A stretch of DNA of 64,000 nt from Nocardia caishijiensis NBRC 108228 (GTDB lineage Bacteria > Actinomycetota > Actinomycetes > Mycobacteriales > Mycobacteriaceae). Position numbers and translations under genes: made by a program. Every line of letters starts with the position of its first letter. Within the stretch, counting starts at the first letter, position 1. Location: positions 62,001-126,000 of the forward strand of contig NZ_BDBE01000033.1 in assembly GCF_001612825.1 (NCBI RefSeq), given 5' to 3'. Below, one piece after another: positions 43,646-51,249 of the stretch. The notes beneath the pieces are model-generated. The model did not search any database, was not told the DNA's origin, and was given only the letters and a program-made list of their open reading frames with translations.

Positions 43646-44617
43646 ATGCCCGCGATCACTGTCGACGACCTCATGGTGCTACCCCGGCTCCCCCGCCCGG
43701 ACGTCACCGAAACCCAGCGACCGGTACGTCAGATCGTCACCGCCCAGCGCCGGCGCGAGGGCGCGGGCTTCGAGGTGACGCGCCCCTTCCCGAGCGTCGA
43801 CCTGCGTGCGGCCGACCCGTTCATCCTGCTCGACCAGATGGGCCCCGTCGCCTACGAGCCGTACGAGGCCAAGGGCGCGCCGTGGCACCCGCATCGCGGC
43901 TTCGAGACCGTCACCTACATGCTCGACGGCATCATGGTCCACCACGACTCCCAGGGTGGCGGCGGCGTGATCGGCGAGGGCGACACCCAGTGGATGACAG
44001 CGGGCTCGGGCATGCTGCACGACGAACTGCCCGAGGAGAAACTCGTCATCTCGGGCGGCCGGTTCCACGGCATCCAACTGTGGGTGAACCTGCCCCGCGC
44101 CCAGAAGTTCGCGGCCCCGCGCTACCAGGACCTGCGCGGCAGCGAACTCACCCTGGTGAGCTCGCACGACGGCGGCGCCCTGGTGCGGCTCATCGCGGGC
44201 GAGGTCGGCGGCTTCGCCGGACCGGGCTCCACCTACACCCCGATCGCCTACGCGCACGCCTCGATCAGCCCCGGCGCGCAGCTGGAAACCCCGTGGCCGC
44301 AGGAATTCACGGCCATGGCGTACGTGCTGTCGGGCCGTGGCACGGCGGGCACCGACCGCAGGCCGATCCACACCGGCCAACTCGTGATGTTCGGCCACGG
44401 TGAGGCCATCACGCTCACGGCCGACACCGACCAGGATTTCGGCGACCTCGAAGTACTGCTGCTCGGTGGAAAACCGTTGCGCGAGCCCGTGATCCAGTAC
44501 GGACCGTTCGTGATGAACACCCGCGCCGAGATCATCGAGGCCATCGAGGACTTCCAGGCCGGACGGATGGGTACCGTGCCCGCCGAACACCTCACCGGAC
44601 GCAGGCTCGGCGAGTAA
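43646..44617 (+). CDS. Pirin-family protein
   Basis: 323 residues, bicupin. Metal ligands in WHPHRGFETVTYMLDGIM, HHDSQGG and the glutamate region GMLHDELPEE; the pirin_C half follows. Bacterial pirins bind Fe and include quercetinase-like enzymes and redox regulators. Single gene behind the MarR operator. AGGAGG lies about eight bases upstream of the ATG. Confidence 0.93.
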   Translation: MPAITVDDLMVLPRLPRPDVTETQRPVRQIVTAQRRREGAGFEVTRPFPSVDLRAADPFILLDQMGPVAYEPYEAKGAPWHPHRGFETVTYMLDGIMVHHDSQGGGGVIGEGDTQWMTAGSGMLHDELPEEKLVISGGRFHGIQLWVNLPRAQKFAAPRYQDLRGSELTLVSSHDGGALVRLIAGEVGGFAGPGSTYTPIAYAHASISPGAQLETPWPQEFTAMAYVLSGRGTAGTDRRPIHTGQLVMFGHGEAITLTADTDQDFGDLEVLLLGGKPLREPVIQYGPFVMNTRAEIIEAIEDFQAGRMGTVPAEHLTGRRLGE

Positions 44618-44734
44618 CGCGGGAGGCACGCGCGGTGCGGTTGACAAGCGGGGGCCCCGTCATGAAGGTTGACTTGGCCGCCCGACGCGTGTGTCCGGGC
44701 CAACATCCGAACCGCAGCAGACATAGAGGAATTC

Positions 44735-45034
44735 ATGAACGTTCGTCGGCTCACTGTCAGCCTCGCCGCCGTAGGCCTCGGCCTGCTCGGCGCCCCCGCC
44801 GCTCAGGCCAACCCGTTGGTGACGGGTTCCGCGGGCACCGGCTCGTCCAGCTTCGACTCCCTGCTCGGCGCCACCGGCTCGGCCAACCTGGTCCAGTCCG
44901 GTTCGGCGGGCGGCGCGTTCCGCAGCTGCGAGGAGGCGATGGCCGCCGGTCGCGCCCCGCTCTTCCGCGGCGAGGCGGGCTACTCCCCCCACCTCGACCC
45001 CGACGGTGACGGCCTCGCTTGCCCCACGCAGTAG
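44735..45034 (+). CDS. Secreted excalibur-domain protein
   Basis: 99 residues. Signal peptide MNVRRLTVSLAAVGLGLLGA then APAAQA, a Gly/Ser linker, then a C-terminal excalibur calcium-binding motif: FRSCEEAMAAGRAPLFRGEA and HLDPDGDGLACP (DxDxDGxxC, paired cysteines). Probably extracellular, Ca-stabilised. AGAGGA ribosome site. Confidence 0.88.
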   Translation: MNVRRLTVSLAAVGLGLLGAPAAQANPLVTGSAGTGSSSFDSLLGATGSANLVQSGSAGGAFRSCEEAMAAGRAPLFRGEAGYSPHLDPDGDGLACPTQ

Positions 45035-45057
45035 TTTTGGAGCGCTGGCGCGCTCGA

Positions 45058-45149
45058 GTTGGCGGCCCTGAGGTCCCGTCGATCAGGCACCGTTGCTTGC
45101 TCCTTCGTCGCCTACGCAACGGCGCCTGATCGACGGGACGGCCGCCAAC
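45058..45149. repeat. 92-base nested inverted repeat
   Basis: Three arm pairs nest. GTTGGCGGCC/GGCCGCCAAC (10 bp) is outermost. Then GTCCCGTCGATCAGGC with its complement (16 bp). Then CGTTGC/GCAACG (6 bp) innermost. Only small bulges (CTGAG; AC/GC) interrupt. Far longer than needed for a terminator; it may be a miniature mobile repeat or an RNA element. Confidence 0.75.
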
Positions 45150-45207
45150 CGCCGCTTCGCGGCGGACCCTCCTCGAGGTCGGGTCGGGGTGGGTGCGTTG
45201 AATACAG

Positions 45208-45241
45208 AACACCCGATGTGGCTGGTGCCGCATCGGGTGTT
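45208..45241. terminator. Bidirectional terminator hairpin
   Basis: 14-bp stem AACACCCGATGTGG / CCGCATCGGGTGTT (one G-T pair), loop CTGGTG, followed by TTCTGTGTT. Lies between the convergent excalibur and DUF3618 genes. Confidence 0.7.
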
Positions 45242-45261
45242 TCTGTGTTCCGGGCCGTTTG

Positions 45262-45495
45262 TCAGCGGCGGAAGAGTTTGACCAGGACCAGGCCCGCCAC
45301 GAGGGCACCCGCGCCGATCAGCGTGTATTTGACCTTGGGCTCGTTGAACTTGGCGACCACGATCGCCTTGGTGTCGTCGGCGATCCGCTGCGGATCGGCG
45401 CGCACCGCCAGTTCGTCGAGTGTGGTCGCCAACCGGGCGCGCGCGATCTCGATCTCGCGTTCGATCCGGTCGGTGTCGTCCTTGGCCACCGTCAC
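45262..45495 (-). CDS. DUF3618 small membrane protein (Rv2520c-like)
   Basis: 77 residues. An N-terminal helix IEREIEIARARLATTLDELA, then a single C-terminal membrane helix (YTLIGAGALVAGLVLVKLF). This DUF3618 architecture is conserved next to bcp in mycobacteria (Rv2520c-Rv2521). Function unknown. Divergent from bcp. Confidence 0.9.
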   Translation of the reverse strand: MTVAKDDTDRIEREIEIARARLATTLDELAVRADPQRIADDTKAIVVAKFNEPKVKYTLIGAGALVAGLVLVKLFRR

Positions 45496-45567
45496 CTCCA
45501 GGTATGTGTCTGTGCTCGCCCGAGTCTATCCATGCCGTCGGCGGACCCGGTCGGTTACCGTGCGGAG

Positions 45568-46041
45568 GTGACCGACAACCATCGCCTCTCCCCTGGAGAC
45601 ACCGCACCCGATTTCACGCTGCCCGACGCCGACGGCAAGGACGTGTCGCTGTCGGACTACCGAGGCCGCAAGGTGATCGTCTACTTCTACCCGGCCGCCT
45701 CGACCCCCGGCTGCACCAAGCAGGCCTGCGATTTCCGCGACAACCTCGCCGAACTGAACGAGGCGGGGATCGCAGTCCTCGGCATCTCCCCGGACAAACC
45801 CGCCAAGTTGGCCAAGTTCCGCGACGCCGAGGGCCTCACCTTCCCGCTGCTGTCCGATCCGGACCGCGCCGTGCTACAGCAGTGGGGTGCGTTCGGCGAG
45901 AAGAAGATGTACGGCAAGACCGTCACCGGCGTCATCCGTTCGACCTTCCTCGTCGATGCCGACGGCACGATCGAGGTGGCCCAGTACAACGTGCGCGCCA
46001 CCGGCCACGTGGCGAAACTGCGCCGCGACCTGTCGGTGTAG
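45568..46041 (+). CDS. bcp: Thioredoxin-dependent thiol peroxidase (Bcp)
   Basis: 157 residues, atypical 2-Cys peroxiredoxin. Peroxidatic Cys49 in YPAASTPGCTKQACDFRDNL with resolving Cys54. Reduces lipid and hydrogen peroxides with thioredoxin. GTG 45568 is preferred because it yields VTDNHRLSPGD, aligned with the Rv2521 N-terminus and length. An upstream ATG (45532) is possible. Confidence 0.95.
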   Translation: MTDNHRLSPGDTAPDFTLPDADGKDVSLSDYRGRKVIVYFYPAASTPGCTKQACDFRDNLAELNEAGIAVLGISPDKPAKLAKFRDAEGLTFPLLSDPDRAVLQQWGAFGEKKMYGKTVTGVIRSTFLVDADGTIEVAQYNVRATGHVAKLRRDLSV

Positions 46042-46773
46042 TCAGTCGGCGAAGGTGCGGATGAACACCTCGTAACCGTCGAGCATCCGCGCCAAACCGA
46101 ATTCGAAATCAGCTCGGGCCCAGTCGAAGTCGACGCCCTCGTCGCCGTCGAAGGCCGCGCCCGACATGGCCGTCGTCACCGCCGGGAACCGCGCGGGGTC
46201 GAGCACCCGCGCCATCACCGGGGCGAAATCGGCGCCCTGTTCGGTCTGCAGATCGCGCAGCATCCGGCGTTTGCCGATGACGTAGACCGACAGGTTCATC
46301 ACCAATTGCAGCTTCACCGGCTCCGGCACACCGGTTCCGGCGAGCGTGCCGAGCGCCACCTCGAGCCAGGCCATGTTGTTCGGGCCCATCGGCGGCCGTG
46401 CGAGGGGGATGTCGATCCACCACGGATGCCTGCCGACCCGGTCGAACTCGGCGACGGCCCACTGTTCCAGGCCCGCGCGCCAGGGGGTCGTGGCGGGGAT
46501 GTCGGGCGGTGAGCCAACCACACGGTCGGTCAGCAGGTCGAGCAGGGTGTCCTTGCTGTCGACGTAGCGGTACAGCGACATGGCGGTGAAGCCGAGTTGC
46601 TTGGCCACCCTGCTCATCGACAGCGCGGCGAGACCCTCGGTGTCGGCCACGTCGACGGCCGCGTCGACGATCTGCTCGATGGTGAGCGTCCGTTTCGGGC
46701 CGCGACCGGCGGGCGGGGCCAGTCCCCACATCAGTTCCACCGCCCTGGGCAACGCCGCTTCGCCGGTCGTCAT
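46042..46773 (-). CDS. TetR regulator with TetR_C domain
   Basis: 243 residues. HTH LSMSRVAKQLGFTAMSLYRY then VDSKDTLLDLLTD. The ligand domain is of the TetR_C type common for drug-efflux repressors (WRAGLEQWAVAEFDRVGRHP). GAGGAG before ATG 46773. Divergent from a DrrAB-like exporter; inverted repeats in the gap. Confidence 0.92.
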   Translation of the reverse strand: MTTGEAALPRAVELMWGLAPPAGRGPKRTLTIEQIVDAAVDVADTEGLAALSMSRVAKQLGFTAMSLYRYVDSKDTLLDLLTDRVVGSPPDIPATTPWRAGLEQWAVAEFDRVGRHPWWIDIPLARPPMGPNNMAWLEVALGTLAGTGVPEPVKLQLVMNLSVYVIGKRRMLRDLQTEQGADFAPVMARVLDPARFPAVTTAMSGAAFDGDEGVDFDWARADFEFGLARMLDGYEVFIRTFAD

Positions 46774-46831
46774 CGACTCCTCGCCTCCTTCGCTCGTCAC
46801 GACTGTAGCCCGCCACCCCCTTGCGCCCGAG

Positions 46832-46870
46832 AACTGTTTACCTTATAAACAATATAGACCATAAACAGTT
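46832..46870. promoter_or_regulatory. Operator of the DrrAB-like exporter
   Basis: Perfect palindrome GTTTA-CCTTA-TAAAC (46836-46850) lies within a wider AACTGTTTA...TAAACAGTT pair (46832-46840 and 46862-46870). AT-rich in a GC-rich gap, so promoter and operator coincide. Confidence 0.65.
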
Positions 46871-46892
46871 TTGCCCGAGCGGAGAGAACCCC

Positions 46893-47834
46893 ATGGCACC
46901 CGAACCACCCGCACTGTCGGTGCGGCAGCTCCACAAGTCATTCGGCGCACACGTCGTCCTCGACGACCTCGACCTCGAGGTCCGGGCGGGCACCGTCTTC
47001 GCCCTGCTCGGCCCCAACGGCGCGGGTAAGACGACGCTGGTCCGCATCCTCGCCACCCTGACCCGACCGGACCGGGGCGAATTGCGTGTCCTCGGCCACG
47101 ACCCGGTCACCGAGGCCGACGACGTGCGCGCGCTGATCGGCGTCACCGGCCAGTTCGCGGCCGTCGACGGAGTTCTCACCGGCCGGGAGAACCTGCGCCT
47201 CACCGGCAAACTGCTGCACCTGGACAAGTCCGACATCGCCCACCGCAGTGCGGCGTTGCTCGACCGGTTCGATCTCGTCGACGCCGCCGTCAAACCGGCC
47301 GACACCTATTCCGGCGGCATGCGCCGCCGACTCGACCTGGCGATGAGCCTGATGGGCCGCCCACGCCTGGTCTTCCTCGACGAGCCGACCACCGGCCTCG
47401 ACCCACGCAGCCGACGCGACCTGTGGACCGCCATCCGCGAACTGGCCGCCGACGGAACCACCGTCTTCCTCACCACCCAGTACCTGGAGGAGGCCGATCA
47501 GCTCGCCGACCGCATCGCCGTGCTCGACGGTGGCCGCATCGTCGCCGACGGCACCCCCGACGAGCTCAAGCGGCTGGTTCCCGGCGGCCACCTGCGGTTC
47601 CGTTTCGCCGACCACGCGCTGCTCACAGCGGCCGCGCGGGCGGTGCCGGGCGCACAGGTCGACCCCGAACAGCTGAGCATGCAGGTGTCCTCGACCGGCA
47701 GCGCCGTCGAGATCAAACAGCTGCTCGACCGGTTCGCCGCACTCGACATCGCCATCGAGCAACTCACCGTGCACACCCCCGACCTCGACGACGTGTTCTT
47801 CGCGCTGACCGGCCGGACGGCGGTGGCGGCATGA
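46893..47834 (+). CDS. DrrA-like ABC exporter ATPase
   Basis: 313 residues. Walker A GPNGAGKTT (40-48), signature TYSGGMRRRLDLAMSL, Walker B LVFLDEPTTGLDPRSRRDLW, and the DrrA-specific C-terminal region. Partners the permease with an ATGA overlap. Exports hydrophobic drugs or lipids under the adjacent TetR. ATG 46893 follows GGAGAGAA. Confidence 0.93.
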   Translation: MAPEPPALSVRQLHKSFGAHVVLDDLDLEVRAGTVFALLGPNGAGKTTLVRILATLTRPDRGELRVLGHDPVTEADDVRALIGVTGQFAAVDGVLTGRENLRLTGKLLHLDKSDIAHRSAALLDRFDLVDAAVKPADTYSGGMRRRLDLAMSLMGRPRLVFLDEPTTGLDPRSRRDLWTAIRELAADGTTVFLTTQYLEEADQLADRIAVLDGGRIVADGTPDELKRLVPGGHLRFRFADHALLTAAARAVPGAQVDPEQLSMQVSSTGSAVEIKQLLDRFAALDIAIEQLTVHTPDLDDVFFALTGRTAVAA

Positions 47835-48595
47835 GCGCACTGACCGCCGCGCGGGATTCGGTCACCATGCTCGACCGCAATATCCGCCACACCCTGCGCA
47901 GCCCCGACACCATGATCATGACGATCGCCCTGCCGGTCATGATCCTGCTGATGTTCGTCTACGTCTTCGGTGGCGCGATGCGCGTGGACGGCGCCTACAT
48001 CGACTACGTGGTGCCCGGGATCATCCTGCTGTGCGCGGGTTTCGGTGCCTCGACCACGGCGGTGGCGCTGTCGACGGATCTGGCCGAGGGCATCGTCGAC
48101 CGGTTCCGGGCCATGGCGATCACCCGCTCGGCGGTCCTCACGGGTCATGTCGTGGAGAGCGTGCTGCGCAACCTGGTGACCTCGGCCATCGTGATCGGCG
48201 TGGCCGTGGTGCTCGGTTTCCGGCCGACCACCGATCCGGTGCGCTGGCTCGGTGTCGCGGGTCTGCTCGCGATGTTCGTGTTCGCGCTGTCGTGGTTGTC
48301 GGCGGGGCTCGGGCTGCTGGCCAGGAACCCGGAGGCGGCCAATGGGTTCACGTTCTTCTTCATGTTCCTGCCGTACGTGAGCAGCGCGTTCGTACCCACC
48401 TCGACCATGCCGACCTGGTTGCACACCTTCGCCGAGAACCAGCCGGTGACGCCGGTGATCGAGACGATGCGCGGGCTGCTGATGGGTACGCCCATCGGGG
48501 ACAGCGGCGTGCTCGCGGTGCTGTGGTGCGCGGGAATCGCGGCGCCCGGATACCTCGCCGCGCGGTGGATGTACCAGCGCCGCACCGGTTCCTGA
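47831..48595 (+). CDS. DrrB-like ABC exporter permease
   Basis: 254 residues, six membrane helices. RNIRHTLRSPDTMIMTIALP at the N-terminus and the ABC-2 consensus NPVTPVIETMRGLL-like segment (NQPVTPVIETMRGLLMGTPI). Translationally coupled to the ATPase. Substrate not predictable. Confidence 0.92.
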   Translation: MSALTAARDSVTMLDRNIRHTLRSPDTMIMTIALPVMILLMFVYVFGGAMRVDGAYIDYVVPGIILLCAGFGASTTAVALSTDLAEGIVDRFRAMAITRSAVLTGHVVESVLRNLVTSAIVIGVAVVLGFRPTTDPVRWLGVAGLLAMFVFALSWLSAGLGLLARNPEAANGFTFFFMFLPYVSSAFVPTSTMPTWLHTFAENQPVTPVIETMRGLLMGTPIGDSGVLAVLWCAGIAAPGYLAARWMYQRRTGS

Positions 48596-48601
48596 CCCGG
48601 A

Positions 48602-48632
48602 ACGGGCCGCGCGATCAGCTCGCGCGGCCCGT
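48602..48632. terminator. Terminator after the DrrAB-like operon
   Basis: Perfect 13-bp stem ACGGGCCGCGCGA / TCGCGCGGCCCGT, loop TCAGC, seven bases past the stop and just before the convergent gene end. Confidence 0.8.
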
Positions 48633-48639
48633 GTACGGA

Positions 48640-49854
48640 TCAGTCGGCCGACTGGGACATCCCGCCCTGCGGCGGCGTCATCGCCTGCGCGGGATGCATG
48701 CTCGGCGGGATGCCGGTGCCGGGGACGGTCTGCGCGGCGGCCGGGATCTCGGGCGCCACCGCCTGCACCGGTTCCAGCGGGAGCGGCTCGTCCTCGGCCG
48801 CGTCGCCGTAGAGCTGGGTCGGGTAGTCCAGCGGGAACTCGCCCGGGTTCACCAGTTGCGGGTTCGGCGACACCTTCTCGTACGGCCAGATGTCGGTGGG
48901 CGGTGTCGGGTCGACCGCGAGCCCGCTGCCCGAGCCGATCCCACCGGCCGAACCGGTGTCGGCGGTGTCGTGCGCCCGCGGCGCCGGAGCCGGATGGGCC
49001 GGTGCGAGACCGGGTTCGGACGACACCGCGGTGTTGTCGACCTCGGGCGTGCCACCGTCCATCAGCGCGTAGGAACCGCCGACCACGAGCCCACCCGCCA
49101 GCACACTCGCCGCCGCGGCGGCCACCGCGGTACCCCGACGAGTCCGGGCGGGCGCGGTGATCGGCACCACCTTCGTGTCACCGAGCGCGACCAACGCGGC
49201 ACCGGCGGCGGGCGCGTAGGCGGCCGACCGGCACGGCAGCACCGGGACCCCGAAGCCCGCGGCGGCCTCGCGCACGGCGGGCGCGTCGGCCGACGAGCCG
49301 AGGAGCACCACGGCACCCGGCCGCACCGACGCCGCGTCGAGCTGGTCGCCCGCGGCCGCCACCCCGGCGCGCAACGCCTCCGGCGTGGACGGGCCGGTGT
49401 GCGAGCAGGCCGCGAGCACGCGGTGCCTGCCCGGATCGAGCAGCGTCATCGCCTGGTGGCCCGGCACCGCCTCGTAGACGAGCAGGGTGTCGAATTCGTC
49501 GAGCCAGGTCATGACGCCACCGGCGAACAGGTGCGCCGACTTGGCCGACACCAGCGACGCCGAACTCCACGGCGTGGTCGCCAGATGGGTGACGATCGCG
49601 CGGCGATCGGCGGCGTCACGGTATCCGACTGCCGCACCGGCGATCTCGTGGTCGTCGCCGAGTTCGGCCGCGAGCGCGTCGAGCGCGACGCGCACCGCCT
49701 CGGCCATCTCGGGTCTGCTGTCACCGGCGGTTCGGACGGTGCGCCGCAGCACCATCCGGTCGGTGAGGGTACTGCCCGTCTCGGCGAGCGCGACCGCGTG
49801 CACGGCTCCACGCTCGGTACTCACGCCGAGGGTTACCACTGATACTGCTGCCAC
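48640..49854 (-). CDS. Actin-like/DUF7159-type membrane protein with disordered tail
   Basis: About 404 residues. The N-terminal half starts as VAAVSVVTLGVSTERGAVHA and contains VVLLGSSADAPAVREAAAGF, reminiscent of Hsp70/actin-fold phosphate and adenosine loops or the DUF7159 proteins of mycobacteria. One membrane helix follows (AVAAAAASVLAGGLVVGGSY), then a Pro-rich acidic tail outside the membrane. GTG 49854 is chosen because AGGGGAAGG stands eight bases before it; a longer start is possible. Function unknown. Confidence 0.65.
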   Translation of the reverse strand: MAAVSVVTLGVSTERGAVHAVALAETGSTLTDRMVLRRTVRTAGDSRPEMAEAVRVALDALAAELGDDHEIAGAAVGYRDAADRRAIVTHLATTPWSSASLVSAKSAHLFAGGVMTWLDEFDTLLVYEAVPGHQAMTLLDPGRHRVLAACSHTGPSTPEALRAGVAAAGDQLDAASVRPGAVVLLGSSADAPAVREAAAGFGVPVLPCRSAAYAPAAGAALVALGDTKVVPITAPARTRRGTAVAAAAASVLAGGLVVGGSYALMDGGTPEVDNTAVSSEPGLAPAHPAPAPRAHDTADTGSAGGIGSGSGLAVDPTPPTDIWPYEKVSPNPQLVNPGEFPLDYPTQLYGDAAEDEPLPLEPVQAVAPEIPAAAQTVPGTGIPPSMHPAQAMTPPQGGMSQSAD

Positions 49855-50036
49855 CAGTCTTGCCTTCCCCTGTAGCGAAACGATGCCCCTGTGCGACACG
49901 GTGCGGGACGAACCGCGAATTGGAGTGCGGATGCACGCACGCTCATCTGATGATTCGTCACCGGTCAACGGCCGGATGGGTGGGAATCACACCGGTTCCT
50001 GACACGCTTCGGGTATGCGGATGTCGTATAGGTCGC

Positions 50037-50048
50037 GCTAGCGCTAGC
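50037..50048. promoter_or_regulatory. Palindrome in the FasR-like promoter
   Basis: Perfect 12-base palindrome GCTAGCGCTAGC eight bases before the GTG start, with GTATAG just upstream as a possible -10. Candidate autoregulatory site. Confidence 0.45.
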
Positions 50049-50056
50049 CTGGGTGG

Positions 50057-50770
50057 GTGGAAGTACATGCGCAGGCCCGGTCCAAGCAGCACCGCCCGGA
50101 CCCCGCGCTGGAATTGCAGGACGACCCACAGGAATTGATGCCGCGCAAGCGGCCGACCCAGGAACGCAGCAAGCGCAAGTTCGACGCCCTGTTGCAGGCC
50201 TCACGGGAACTGCTGGTCGAGGTGGGTTTCGAGTCGTTCACCTGTGAAGAGGTCGCCCAGCGCGCCGAGGTGCCGATCGGCACGCTCTACCAGTTCTTCG
50301 CCAACAAATACGTGATCGTGTGTGAGCTGAACCGGCAAGACCTGGTCGCGGTTTCGCGCGAGCTCGCCGACTTCCACGGTGAGGTGCCGTCGCTGGACTG
50401 GTTGCGCCACATGAACCAGTTCGTCGACCACCTGGCCAATCTGTGGACCACCGACCCGTCACGGCGCGAGGTCTGGCTGGCGATGCAGTCGACGCCGTCC
50501 ACCCGGGCCACCGGTGCGCTGCACGAGAAGGAATTCGCCGAGGTGGTGTCGCAGATGCTGCGGCCCCTCACCCCGCGCACTCCCCGCGCCCGGCGCACCA
50601 TGATGGCCGAGGTGCTGGTGCACGTCGTCTATTCGATGCTCAACTTCTCGGTGCAGGACGAGCAGTCCAACGCCGACGCCGTCGCCGAACTCAAGCGGCT
50701 GATGGTGGCGTACCTGCTGGTCGCCGAGAAAGAATCGCGGCACGTGAAAGGGCCCGGGTCGGAGGAATAA
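50057..50770 (+). CDS. TetR regulator, FasR-like
   Basis: 237 residues. RKRPTQERSKRKFDALLQAS, FTCEEVAQRAEVPIGTLYQF then FANKYVIVCELNRQD closely resemble the FasR (Rv3208) recognition domain as I recall it. FasR activates fas-acpS in mycobacteria and is relieved by long-chain acyl-CoA. Here the gene converges on acpS-fas, which would be a physical link not seen in M. tuberculosis. GTG 50057 used; ATG 50138 (MPRKRPTQ) is an equally plausible start. Confidence 0.75.
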   Translation: MEVHAQARSKQHRPDPALELQDDPQELMPRKRPTQERSKRKFDALLQASRELLVEVGFESFTCEEVAQRAEVPIGTLYQFFANKYVIVCELNRQDLVAVSRELADFHGEVPSLDWLRHMNQFVDHLANLWTTDPSRREVWLAMQSTPSTRATGALHEKEFAEVVSQMLRPLTPRTPRARRTMMAEVLVHVVYSMLNFSVQDEQSNADAVAELKRLMVAYLLVAEKESRHVKGPGSEE

Positions 50771-50785
50771 GCCCGACCCGGGCCC
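50750..50785. terminator. Bidirectional terminator between tetR and acpS
   Basis: Perfect 13-bp stem GGGCCCGGGTCGG / CCGACCCGGGCCC with a 10-base loop that contains the end of the TetR stop codon. Ends 15 bases before the acpS stop. Confidence 0.75.
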
Positions 50786-50800
50786 GGAGCTGCTGCGGCG

Positions 50801-51238
50801 CTAGGAGTTTCCTACCCGCCCCTCGATGAGGTCGGCGAGTTCGCCCGGATCCTCCAGGACGACCATGGCCGCCGCGGTGTCGCCGTCGTGGGTGAGCGAC
50901 AGGTGCACGCGGACGCGCGGCAGGAACTCCGCGGCCAGGCCGTGCAGTTTGATGCTCGGCCTGCCCCACGCGTCGTTGACCACTTCGATCAGCGGATACG
51001 GGTTGTCCCCGATCTGCGGGCTGCGCGCGAAGCGCGACGACGCCCAGGCTTTGAGCACCGCCTCCTTCGCGGCCCAGCGGGCGGCGAAGCTGCGGGCCGG
51101 GTCGGTCTGTTTGCTCTGGCAGTAGCGACGTTCACCGGCGGTGAACGTCTCCCTGAGCATGGCCGACCCGGGCCGCTGCAACTGTTCGGCGAACTCGGAA
51201 ATGGTCACCAAGTCCAAGCCGATACCGAGAATCGTCAC
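50801..51238 (-). CDS. acpS: Holo-ACP synthase for type I FAS
   Basis: 145 residues. Metal ligands Asp9 in ILGIGLDLVTISEFAEQL and Glu59 in FAARWAAKEAVLKAWAS. Transfers phosphopantetheine to the ACP domain of FAS-I. GTG 51238 gives the expected N-terminus and lies 11 bases after the fas stop, so fas and acpS form one transcript, as Rv2524c-Rv2523c. Confidence 0.95.
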   Translation of the reverse strand: MTILGIGLDLVTISEFAEQLQRPGSAMLRETFTAGERRYCQSKQTDPARSFAARWAAKEAVLKAWASSRFARSPQIGDNPYPLIEVVNDAWGRPSIKLHGLAAEFLPRVRVHLSLTHDGDTAAAMVVLEDPGELADLIEGRVGNS

Positions 51239-51249
51239 GAAGCGGGAGC

